Shown: one piece after another, positions 1 through 5,706 of the stretch | How the letters are laid out: each line of letters opens with the position of its first letter | Position numbering within the stretch: position 1 is the first letter of the stretch | Source of the DNA: Planctomycetota bacterium | Lineage (GTDB): Bacteria; Planctomycetota; Phycisphaerae; WQYP01 | Direction: 5' to 3' | DNA length: 5,800 bases | NCBI GenBank assembly: GCA_021809365.1 | Contig: JAKBAC010000187.1 | Location: 1 to 5,800, forward strand | The notes under the pieces: generated by a model | Told to the model about the DNA's origin: nothing | The model's database searches: none | Seen by the model: the letters and a program-made list of their open reading frames with translations, nothing else | Made by a program: the position numbers and the translations under genes

Positions 1-2
1 AA

Positions 3-74
3 ATTATTTTCGTGCTGTTTCTGATTATTTTTATCGTTTCGCTCATCACCGGTTTTCGTGGAAGACGGCCATAA
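3..74 (+). CDS. C-terminal end of an unidentified membrane protein (partial)
   Basis: The third reading frame is open from the window edge to a TAA at 72-74. It encodes about 23 residues: a strongly hydrophobic stretch of roughly 16 residues (I-I-F-V-L-F-L-I-I-F-I-V-S-L-I), then T-G-F and a basic tail R-G-R-R-P. This is what the last transmembrane helix of an inner-membrane protein looks like, with a short positively charged cytoplasmic tail. The last helix of MalF/UgpA-type sugar ABC permeases has a similar character and would suit the sugar-metabolism neighbours, but the piece is too short to assign a family. It runs toward the minus-strand YbjQ gene, so it is the end of a separate transcription unit. 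Confidence 0.5.
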   Translation: MIFVLFLIIFIVSLITGFRGRRP

Positions 75-75
75 T

Positions 76-91
76 TCGCCTCCGGCGATTT
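76..91 (+). terminator. Possible short hairpin terminator after the membrane-protein gene
   Basis: Two bases after the TAA, TCGCC (76-80) and GGCGA (84-88) can pair around a TCC loop and are followed by TTTCT. The stem is only 5 bp and the T run is short, so termination would be weak. The position directly after a stop codon, between converging genes, is what makes it worth recording. Confidence 0.25.
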
Positions 92-153
92 CTGGGACCG
101 GGTTCTACCGTGAGGATGTACGGCGGCGGCTTCGCGGCAATTGTTTGAGCGGA

Positions 154-474
154 TTATTCAATAACTACCGCAGTACCGTAACATAGCACTTCGGATGATC
201 CGCTCTGTCCGCCAAGGTCGGCGGCGTCATAACGCACGCCGACTACAGCATTGGCACCGAGTTCAGCCGCCTGTTGCGCCATAATTTCGAATGCCTCACT
301 GCGGGCTTCTTCACACATCATGATATAACTGCGGTTGCGTCCGCCGACGATGGATTTAAGTCCGCCCATGAACCCCTGGCTGATGGTAGGGGTGCGAACC
401 ACGATTCCGCGCACCAGTCCTTTATATTCCAGAATTCGATGTCCATCGATGCTATTGGTGGTGGTGATAATCAT
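154..474 (-). CDS. ybjQ: YbjQ / UPF0145 (DUF74) family protein
   Basis: The 106-residue product matches the small YbjQ family along its whole length. It opens with M-I-I-T-T-T-N-S-I-D-G, has E-Y-K-G-L-V-R-G near residues 16-23, I-V-G-G-R-N-R-S-Y near 42-50, an acidic helix, L-G-A-N-A-V-V-G-V-R-Y-D and a closing Y-G-T-A-V-V-I-E. Members are small cytoplasmic proteins sometimes described as putative heavy-metal-binding; their cellular role is not established. The reading frame is open further upstream to a GTG at 565-567, but the extra 31 residues do not resemble the family. The ATG at 472-474 gives the canonical length. A GAGG (488-491) lies 13 bases upstream, which is far for a ribosome site. 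It lies downstream of the amidohydrolase on the same strand with a 129-bp gap, so co-transcription is possible but not shown. Confidence 0.88.
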   Translation of the reverse strand: MIITTTNSIDGHRILEYKGLVRGIVVRTPTISQGFMGGLKSIVGGRNRSYIMMCEEARSEAFEIMAQQAAELGANAVVGVRYDAADLGGQSGSSEVLCYGTAVVIE

Positions 475-603
475 AAATACACTGTCATCCTCTAAGCTTT
501 GATCGAGATGTAGACATGCTCTCGATGCCAAAGTTCCCCCGATAGTAACGCATGATGCGTAAGGCACGCAACACTTGCCGGATTTCGCGTTCGGCCAGGG
601 GAT

Positions 604-1518
604 TTAGTCTTGGCCCGCCCGGCGAAGTTTCACGGGAGCCGCCAGAGTTCGGCTGGACGGGCAGTGAATGCCAAGTCCGGTAAGGGCGTCATTGTGGACA
701 ATATTACGCAAAACCTCCCGGGGAATCGTCGGCATGGGGGATCCCATGGCAAACTGGTTAATGTTGTAAAGCGTATCGATGCAATCCGCGGGGGTAGAAA
801 ATGGAAAATCACTGCCGAACAGCAGGCGGCTGGTTACCTGCATCTGACAGGCACGCAATAACGCGTCCCACGCAATCCAAGGCCGCCGCAGTAGCCCGGC
901 GATGCCGGCAAATACATTATTGTGTTTGGCCAGAAGGGTCAGGGTTTCATCGACCCAGGGATAACCGATATGGCTGATGACTAATTTAAGATCGGGGAAG
1001 TTGCGGGCAATTTCATCCAGCAGCAGGGGGCGGGCGTATTCCAAGCGGGTGTGGGCGGAATTATAGGGTCCGCTGGAAAAGATCACGGGTAATTTTAAGA
1101 TCGCCGCAGCTTCATAAATGCGCATGGCCTGAGTATCGCAGGGGTGAAAATCCTGCGCCGCCGGGGCGATGACCAGGCCCTTAAGCAACGCACTGTGTCC
1201 AATTTCAGCAACCTGTGCGGAGGCGTCGGGGTCCGTTGGATCAAGTCCGGCAAACCCGATCATCTGATCCGCGTGTTCACTGCAATAATCTGTGATCAGA
1301 TCATTGGGTATGCACGCTCCGAGATAGCGGCTTTTAAAGCCCAGCACGAAACTGCGCTGCACCGGCTCGGAGGCCAGATAATGAGAAGCGGTATCGGCCT
1401 TGGGCAGAAGCCGGACTTGTTCATGCCCGAAGCGTGTCGGTTGGGCGATGCGATTAATGGCGTCGCGGCCCAGTTGCTCGGGGCTTTGCCAGATACTGGT
1501 GTGACAATCAATAATCAT
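604..1518 (-). CDS. Amidohydrolase-2-like (COG2159) TIM-barrel protein with altered metal ligands
   Basis: A 304-residue protein of the amidohydrolase_2 type, whose active members are metal-dependent hydrolases or decarboxylases with a TIM barrel. Visible landmarks are I-I-D-C-H-T-S-I-W at residues 2-10, K-G-L-V-I-A-P near 113-119, L-P-V-I-F-S-S-G at 143-150, I-S-H-I-G-Y-P-W with His183, and L-L-F-G-S-D-F-P with Asp237. The family normally has a His-x-His after strand 1 and a His in the 'P-V-x-x-H-x-G' strand; here those positions are Ser8 (AGT, 1495-1497) and Ser148 (TCC, 1075-1077). His6, His183 and Asp237 remain. The protein may therefore bind metal differently or be a non-catalytic relative; substrate unknown. 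ATG at 1516-1518 is chosen because I-I-D-C-H then follows directly; a TTG one codon upstream is the alternative. No Shine-Dalgarno sequence is seen. It is divergent from the oxidoreductase gene. Confidence 0.85.
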   Translation of the reverse strand: MIIDCHTSIWQSPEQLGRDAINRIAQPTRFGHEQVRLLPKADTASHYLASEPVQRSFVLGFKSRYLGACIPNDLITDYCSEHADQMIGFAGLDPTDPDASAQVAEIGHSALLKGLVIAPAAQDFHPCDTQAMRIYEAAAILKLPVIFSSGPYNSAHTRLEYARPLLLDEIARNFPDLKLVISHIGYPWVDETLTLLAKHNNVFAGIAGLLRRPWIAWDALLRACQMQVTSRLLFGSDFPFSTPADCIDTLYNINQFAMGSPMPTIPREVLRNIVHNDALTGLGIHCPSSRTLAAPVKLRRAGQD

Positions 1519-1526
1519 CAACGGTC

Positions 1527-1555
1527 AAGATACTCGCTGCGTAAGGGGCGGGCAA
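1527..1555 (-). promoter_or_regulatory. Candidate sigma-70-like promoter for the amidohydrolase
   Basis: On the minus strand TTGCCC (1550-1555) and TATCTT (1527-1532) are separated by 17 bp, each matching four of six consensus bases. Transcription would begin around 1520, only a base or two before the ATG at 1518, giving an essentially leaderless message. That would fit the absence of a ribosome-binding site. The match is weak and made by eye. Confidence 0.25.
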
Positions 1556-1562
1556 GCGGCGT

Positions 1563-1586
1563 GAAATCAGGGGCGAAATCAGGGCC
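1563..1586. repeat. Tandem 12-bp repeat in the divergent control region
   Basis: GAAATCAGGGGC (1563-1574) is followed immediately by GAAATCAGGGCC (1575-1586), 11 of 12 positions identical. It lies between the two divergent genes and ends 5 bp before the candidate -35 of the oxidoreductase promoter. Tandem sites one helical turn or so apart in this position often bind a regulator. No known operator is recognised. Confidence 0.5.
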
Positions 1587-1591
1587 GATGC

Positions 1592-1620
1592 TTTACGGAA
1601 CAGCGCGAAAGGCCTAAAGT
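1592..1620 (+). promoter_or_regulatory. Candidate promoter for the Gfo/Idh/MocA oxidoreductase
   Basis: TTTACG (1592-1597) and TAAAGT (1615-1620) are 17 bp apart, four of six matches each to sigma-70 consensus. Transcription would start near 1627, leaving a leader of about 25 bases that contains the ribosome site GGAG at 1639-1642. The call rests on position and spacing and is weak by sequence. Confidence 0.3.
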
Positions 1621-1651
1621 ACCGACTTAGAAACTTGCGGAGTTCAAAACT

Positions 1652-2818
1652 ATGACCCTGGATGTGGTGGACAAAGTGAATAACCCGGTGCGGGTGGGAC
1701 AAATCGGGATCGGTGGCGGGATAGGGCCTTTGCACCTGGATGAAATGGAAAAAAATCCGAATTTTTCCATTGTGGCGGGGTGTGATTCCCGGCTGGAGAG
1801 TGAAGCAGTTGCCAAACATGCCGCACGAATTACCGCGCTGGGCGGGAAAATTTACGCTGATTACCGTGAATTACTCAAAGACCCGCAGGTGGAGGCGGTT
1901 TGTATTGCAGCACCGCATTTTTTGCATCGGGAAATGACCGTGGCGGCCTTTGAGGCCGGCAAGCATGTGCTGGTGGAAAAGCCCATGGCGATTCACCCGG
2001 ATGATTGCCGGGCTATGCTGGAGGCCCAGAAAAAATCCGGCAAGGTTGGTGCGGTGCAAATGCAGCATGTGGGAAGAAATTCCTTTCTTGAGTTACGCCG
2101 CCATATTCAAGCCGGCGCTATCGGTCCCATTAAAGAGATATTTTTATCGAGTTTGTGGTGGCGTGAAAATCCCTATTTTGAGCGCGTGGCATGGGCCGGT
2201 AAGAAAATGTTTGGTAACACCTGGAATCTTGATGGTATTATGTTCAACCAGGCGATTCATTTTATCAATCAGACGTTGATCTTGTGCGCCCAGGGAGATT
2301 TACCGGCCGTAGCCGGGACCCGGGATGTGGAAGTGGGGTTGTACAAATTTCATGACACGCCGGCTTTGGAAATGGAAGATTGTGCCTTTATTTCCGCCAC
2401 GCTCAATACGCCCGAAGCACCGCGGCTGTGGGCGATCGCCACGACGTGCAGCCGGGTGGATCGGCACTCGATTGAATTAATTGGAACCCATGGCCGGGCC
2501 TTATGGAATGGCGTGGGCTACGTATTTGTTGACGGGCAACCGGCGTTGGAATTTACCGATGACAACAAGGAATTCGGCGGTACATCGCGCGTGTATAACA
2601 GCTTTGCCCAGGCGATACGAACGGGTTCTCGCCCCATGACTGATTTTTCCGCCATTTGCAAAACCACGGATTTTGTATTCTCATGTTATCAGAGCGCAGA
2701 CTGGAAAATCAAAAAGGCCCCATGGAGCGCCACCGATACGCTGCCGGAAATTTTCCAGCAGGTGCATCGGCAGCGGAAGCTGCCGGCGGCGTTGCAATCA
2801 GCGCCGTCCTGGGCGTAA
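1652..2818 (+). CDS. Gfo/Idh/MocA family NAD(P)-dependent oxidoreductase
   Basis: A 388-residue cytoplasmic dehydrogenase of the type that oxidises, reduces or rearranges sugars, inositols and their derivatives using NAD(P). The N-terminal Rossmann domain shows V-G-Q-I-G-I-G-G-G-I-G-P-L-H (residues 15-28), an acidic residue ending strand 2 (G-C-D at 43-45), and the hallmark V-E-K-P at 108-111, whose Lys110 is the usual catalytic/cofactor-contact lysine. The C-terminal alpha/beta substrate domain has W-W-R-E-N-P-Y-F (169-176) and N-L-D-G-I-M-F-N-Q-A-I-H (192-203), where His203 matches the family's active-site histidine. Length is normal and nothing looks damaged. ATG 1652 is supported by GGAG at 1639-1642, nine bases upstream. 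It is divergent from the amidohydrolase and precedes the M16 pair by 66 bp. The substrate cannot be inferred. Confidence 0.93.
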   Translation: MTLDVVDKVNNPVRVGQIGIGGGIGPLHLDEMEKNPNFSIVAGCDSRLESEAVAKHAARITALGGKIYADYRELLKDPQVEAVCIAAPHFLHREMTVAAFEAGKHVLVEKPMAIHPDDCRAMLEAQKKSGKVGAVQMQHVGRNSFLELRRHIQAGAIGPIKEIFLSSLWWRENPYFERVAWAGKKMFGNTWNLDGIMFNQAIHFINQTLILCAQGDLPAVAGTRDVEVGLYKFHDTPALEMEDCAFISATLNTPEAPRLWAIATTCSRVDRHSIELIGTHGRALWNGVGYVFVDGQPALEFTDDNKEFGGTSRVYNSFAQAIRTGSRPMTDFSAICKTTDFVFSCYQSADWKIKKAPWSATDTLPEIFQQVHRQRKLPAALQSAPSWA

Positions 2819-2830
2819 GGGGTCCGGGTT

Positions 2831-2860
2831 TTGGTGGCGCATCTGAATGTTTGGTAGTAT
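2831..2860 (+). promoter_or_regulatory. Weak candidate promoter for the M16 gene pair
   Basis: Between the oxidoreductase stop and the first M16 gene, TTGGTG (2831-2836) and TAGTAT (2855-2860) are 18 bp apart, matching three and four of six consensus bases. If real, the M16 pair has its own transcript; if not, it may be read from the oxidoreductase promoter, since no terminator is seen in the 66-bp gap. Confidence 0.25.
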
Positions 2861-2873
2861 GCTCGCAGCAATC

Positions 2874-2887
2874 AGGAGTCGCATGTG
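2874..2887 (+). promoter_or_regulatory. Ribosome-binding site that fixes a GTG start
   Basis: AGGAG (2874-2878) sits six bases before the GTG at 2885-2887. An ATG overlaps it at 2883-2885 but reads ATG-TGT-CAA-TAG, a three-codon dead end in another frame. The long peptidase frame must therefore start at the GTG or at a later codon. Confidence 0.6.
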
Positions 2888-4156
2888 TCAATAGTAAAAA
2901 CCGCCGGCGCAAAAGCGCGGCAGGATGTAGCAACATTATCCAATGGCTTAACCTTGCTGGTGGAATCCATGCCCGACGTGCGATCCGCCGCTCTGACAAT
3001 TCTGACCCCCATGGGAGCCGCATCAGATCCGGTTGACGGTTTGGGCAGTTCCAATGTCCTGGCCGACTGGATTACCCGCGGGGCGGGCGAACGCGATAAC
3101 CGGGCACTGACCGATTACCTGGATTCACTGGGTGTGCAGCGGGCCGCGAGTGCCGAAACAGTCTTCATGCGATTCAATGCATCCATGCTGGCGGATAAGC
3201 TGCCGCAGGTATTGCCGGTTTACGGGGATATATTATTGCGCCCGATGCTGCCTGAGGCGGGTTTTGGCCCGGCGCGTGATTTGGCCCTGCAGCAATTAGA
3301 TGCCATTGAAGATGAACCGGCTCAAAAGTTGAATATGCTGATTAAATCACGTCATTTCGCCCAACCGTATGGCCGGCCGGTGGCAGGGAAAAAGGAGCAC
3401 CTCACAGCGCTAACCCCCGCAGCATTGCGGAAGGATTTCCAGAACCGCTGCACCGCGCGTGGGGCCATTCTGGCCGTGGCGGGGGCGGTAGAATTTGCCG
3501 CTGTGCGCGATATGGTGGAACACCATTTCGGATCGTGGCAGTCGAAAGAACCCGTGCAGATGCCGACACAGGCGGCAGTGGGCGGGGTATGGCATGAGCA
3601 GCAAGCCAGTAACCAGGTGCAGATCGGATTGGCGTTTGATGCCATTGCGGAATCTGATCCGGACAGCATTGTGTTGCAATTGGCGATGAATATTTTAAGC
3701 GGAGGTATGGGGGCACGGCTGTTTTCTGAAATTCGGGAAAAGCAGGGCCTGTGCTATTCCGTCAGCGCGGGATATATGAGTCTTAAACATGCCGGTGCCG
3801 TTTTGGGATACGCCGGCACAGTGCCGGAGCGTGCCCAGAAAACTCTGGATTCGTTTCTGCATGAATTGCAGCGTTTCAGCGCCGGGGCATCAAGCGATGA
3901 ACTTGAACGGGCGCAGGTGGGCATGAAAGCCCGGGTGATTATGAATGGCGAAAGCTCCGCCGCCCGCGCCGGTGCCATCGCCCATGATTTTTATCATTAT
4001 GGGCGCCCGCGCACATTGGATGAATTGCGTGCCCGCATTGAAAGCGTGGATTTGAAACGCCTGAATGCCTTTCTTGAGGCGCATCGGCCGGGCAAAATGA
4101 CGGTCGTAACAATCGGGCCGGCCCCCCTGGCCGTTCCTGTGGATATGATTGGTTAA
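2885..4156 (+). CDS. M16B peptidase-family subunit, zinc site lost (non-catalytic partner)
   Basis: A 423-residue two-domain M16 (insulinase/processing-peptidase) protein. The N-terminal half starts with the usual 'L-S-N-G-L-T-L-L-V-E' strand (18-27), but where active members have H-x-x-E-H the sequence is S-S-N-V-L (55-59), so zinc cannot bind. The region P-Y-G-R-P-V-A-G begins the typical mid-domain segment. The C-terminal half carries G-G-M-G-A-R-L-F-S-E-I-R-E-K-Q-G-L-C-Y-S, with Arg278 and Tyr291 forming the R/Y pair that in heterodimeric M16B enzymes is supplied by the non-catalytic subunit for substrate binding. No signal peptide is seen, so it is probably cytoplasmic. Start is GTG 2885 with AGGAG six bases upstream. 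The catalytic partner follows 78 bp downstream on the same strand. Target peptides are unknown. Confidence 0.9.
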   Translation: MSIVKTAGAKARQDVATLSNGLTLLVESMPDVRSAALTILTPMGAASDPVDGLGSSNVLADWITRGAGERDNRALTDYLDSLGVQRAASAETVFMRFNASMLADKLPQVLPVYGDILLRPMLPEAGFGPARDLALQQLDAIEDEPAQKLNMLIKSRHFAQPYGRPVAGKKEHLTALTPAALRKDFQNRCTARGAILAVAGAVEFAAVRDMVEHHFGSWQSKEPVQMPTQAAVGGVWHEQQASNQVQIGLAFDAIAESDPDSIVLQLAMNILSGGMGARLFSEIREKQGLCYSVSAGYMSLKHAGAVLGYAGTVPERAQKTLDSFLHELQRFSAGASSDELERAQVGMKARVIMNGESSAARAGAIAHDFYHYGRPRTLDELRARIESVDLKRLNAFLEAHRPGKMTVVTIGPAPLAVPVDMIG

Positions 4157-4203
4157 TAACTTGGAAGACTGCAGGGTGTCCGATGCCTCAGGGGGCGCGG
4201 TAG

Positions 4204-4225
4204 CCGGGCGGAAAATTTCCCGGAG
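4204..4225 (+). promoter_or_regulatory. Hairpin overlapping the ribosome site of the catalytic M16 gene
   Basis: CCGGG (4204-4208) can pair with CCCGG (4219-4223), enclosing a 10-base A/T-rich loop. The right arm covers the first two bases of the Shine-Dalgarno GGAG at 4222-4225, which lies nine bases before the ATG at 4235. Folding could lower translation of the second subunit relative to the first. The stem is short and this is a visual call. Confidence 0.3.
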
Positions 4226-4234
4226 AGTTTTTAC

Positions 4235-5461
4235 ATGGTTACGTTCAAGCATGCACAATTAAAAAACGGCATGGATATTGTCGCGGAAATAAACCCTGAC
4301 GCACAAAGCGTTGCCATCGGGTTTATGGTGAAGACCGGCTCACGGGATGAATCCGGTGAGGTTTCCGGCGTATCGCATTTTCTAGAACACATGATGTTCA
4401 AAGGAACCGCCCGCCGCTCCAGTGCGGATGTGAATCGGGAATTTGACGCCATGGGAGCGCGTAACAATGCGTTTACCAGCAATGAAGTAACCTGTTACTG
4501 GGCCCATATTCTGCCGGAGTTCCTGCCAGCCGCCCTTGATCTGCTGGCGGACATGATGCGCCCGGCATTGAACAGCGATGATTTTAACATGGAAAAAAAA
4601 GTGATCCTTGAGGAAATCGCCCTGTATCTGGATCGCCCCGGCCATGTCCTGTATGAAGCGATCATGGAAGACCATTTCCACCGCCATCCCATGGCGCATT
4701 CTATCCTGGGCACCAAAGAATCCATCACAGCGTTAGCCCGTGATCAGATGCAAACTTATTTTGACGCCCGCTATGGCCCCGGCAACATGGTACTGGCCGT
4801 GGCCGGCAATATGGACTTTGACGAATTGTTGCGGCTATCGGAAGAAAAATGCGGGCAGTGGAAGCATCTGGATGTGCACCGGCAATATCCTGTGGCACAG
4901 ATAACCGGCGGGGTACGGCATATTGCCGATCCCAAACTCAAACGGCATTACGTCGCTTTAATGTGCCCCGGCCCCTCCGCGCAGCATGACGGACGATATG
5001 CCGCGCAAGTGCTGGCGGATGTGATCGGTGATCATGACGGGTCGCGGTTTTACTGGGCACTGGTTGAGCCGGGCCTGGCGGATGAAGCGGACTTTTCGTT
5101 TTACCCGCATGATCAGGTCGGCAGCTTTTTTGCCTACGCCTCATGCGATCCGGCACGATCGGGGCAGGTCGCGGATATTTTGCGCAGCGAACTGCAGAAA
5201 ATCATTTCCCACGGCCTGACGGATCAGGAAATTTCCCGCAGCAAAAACAAGATCGCCACCGCCGCCGTTTTACAGGGCGAACTGCCGCTGGGCCGCATGC
5301 GCAATATCTGCTCACGATGGATTTACAATCAGGAATACAAAACCCTGGAAGAAGATCTACAGTTGCTGGAAAGCGTCGATGCAGCCGCGATAAAAAAAGT
5401 TCTTGAGGAATTTCCGTTTAATCCCACGACCACCACGACGCTGGGGCCGGCAGCGCCATGA
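4235..5461 (+). CDS. M16B zinc metallopeptidase, catalytic subunit
   Basis: A 408-residue M16 peptidase with an intact zinc site. H-F-L-E-H at residues 48-52 supplies His48, catalytic Glu51 and His52; V-I-L-E-E-I at 123-128 supplies Glu127 as third ligand, with Glu120 the second conserved acidic residue. F-K-G-T (55-58) and N-N-A-F-T-S-N-E (77-84) are further N-domain signatures. The C-terminal half has D-G-S-R-F-Y-W-A-L at 268-276, keeping Arg271, but the expected Tyr is replaced near Asp283 (G-L-A-D-E-A). This complements the upstream subunit, which has the Arg/Tyr pair but no zinc site. M16B enzymes cut unfolded peptides inside a closed chamber. No signal peptide is present. The end F-N-P-T-T-T-T-T-L-G-P parallels V-T-I-G-P in its partner. 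Start ATG 4235 has GGAG nine bases upstream. Confidence 0.93.
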   Translation: MVTFKHAQLKNGMDIVAEINPDAQSVAIGFMVKTGSRDESGEVSGVSHFLEHMMFKGTARRSSADVNREFDAMGARNNAFTSNEVTCYWAHILPEFLPAALDLLADMMRPALNSDDFNMEKKVILEEIALYLDRPGHVLYEAIMEDHFHRHPMAHSILGTKESITALARDQMQTYFDARYGPGNMVLAVAGNMDFDELLRLSEEKCGQWKHLDVHRQYPVAQITGGVRHIADPKLKRHYVALMCPGPSAQHDGRYAAQVLADVIGDHDGSRFYWALVEPGLADEADFSFYPHDQVGSFFAYASCDPARSGQVADILRSELQKIISHGLTDQEISRSKNKIATAAVLQGELPLGRMRNICSRWIYNQEYKTLEEDLQLLESVDAAAIKKVLEEFPFNPTTTTTLGPAAP

Positions 5462-5469
5462 CCCTGCCG

Positions 5470-5494
5470 GTGGCCACGGTGCCGGGCCGCTTTT
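5470..5494 (+). terminator. Probable intrinsic terminator of the M16 operon
   Basis: Nine bases past the stop codon, GGCC-A-CG (5472-5478) pairs with CG-GGCC (5483-5488) around a GTGC loop, with one bulged A. G5470-C5490 and a T-G wobble can extend the stem to about eight pairs. TTTT follows at 5491-5494. The T run is short, so efficiency is uncertain, but its position after the last M16 gene and before a separate promoter supports the call. Confidence 0.4.
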
Positions 5495-5593
5495 GCCGAA
5501 CAAACCGGTGGATGATCGCACCTGCTGTTCCGCATCCAACTCAACGCTGCCGCATTGAGCTAATGACATGTTGTGGTGGGGCGGGGGAATGGT

Positions 5594-5633
5594 CTCCAAT
5601 TCACCGTAACAAACGGTGCCCCTCCTCCAATTC
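5594..5633. repeat. Direct repeat CTCCAATTC flanking an inverted repeat
   Basis: CTCCAATTC occurs at 5594-5602 and again at 5625-5633. Between the copies lies the perfect inverted repeat CACCGT (5602-5607) / ACGGTG (5613-5618) with an AACAA spacer. The block sits about 20-60 bp upstream of the candidate -35 of the ATPase gene. Confidence 0.4.
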
Positions 5634-5659
5634 CTTCTCCCTGCGACGCATTTCACCGT
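5602..5659. promoter_or_regulatory. Operator-like CACCGT half-sites before the ATPase gene
   Basis: The hexamer CACCGT is present at 5602-5607, as its reverse complement ACGGTG at 5613-5618, and again at 5654-5659, where it overlaps the candidate -35 element. TTCACCGT is shared by the first and third copies. A dyad plus a third half-site over the -35 is a typical layout for repressor binding. The same dyad could instead form a small RNA hairpin. No known regulator motif is recognised. Confidence 0.35.
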
Positions 5660-5681
5660 TTTGCTTGAGTCGTGTTAGAAT
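5652..5681 (+). promoter_or_regulatory. Candidate extended -10 promoter of the AAA ATPase gene
   Basis: TAGAAT (5676-5681) matches five of six -10 bases and is preceded by TGT, the extended -10 motif. TTCACC (5652-5657) matches four of six -35 bases with an 18-bp spacer. Transcription would start near 5688, about 19 bases before the ATG. This is the best promoter match in the window. Confidence 0.5.
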
Positions 5682-5706
5682 TATCCGCAAGGTAAACAGG
5701 TGAAAC

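Noticed and set aside
75..153. GC-rich CGGCGGCGGC stretch as the ybjQ terminator
   Set aside because: I could not find a convincing stem with a T run on the minus strand; the only hairpin is the small one at 76-88, more than 60 bases past the ybjQ stop.
475..567. Longer ybjQ start at the GTG 565-567
   Set aside because: The added 31 residues do not resemble the family, whose members begin at the M-I-I-T-T-T sequence; the ATG at 472-474 gives the normal length.
1144..1617. 157-residue plus-strand frame opposite the amidohydrolase
   Set aside because: It is fully antisense to most of a well-supported gene, has no family resemblance and runs into the divergent promoter region.
2656..3036. 126-residue plus-strand frame bridging the oxidoreductase and the first M16 gene
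   Set aside because: It overlaps the conserved ends of two recognisable genes in another frame, and its product looks like frame-shifted translation.
2885..4156. First M16 gene as a decaying pseudogene because it lacks HxxEH
   Set aside because: The frame is intact at full length, the Arg/Tyr motif is well kept, and the catalytic partner is adjacent. Loss of the zinc site is normal for this type of subunit.
3890..4258. 122-residue minus-strand frame across the M16 gene junction
   Set aside because: It is antisense to the 3' end of the first M16 gene and the start of the second, with no ribosome site or recognisable domain.
5357..5656. 99-residue minus-strand frame over the M16 end and the gap
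   Set aside because: About a third of it is antisense to the M16 C-terminus; the product is rich in Gly, Arg, Pro and Trp with no recognisable fold, and no promoter or ribosome site is seen.
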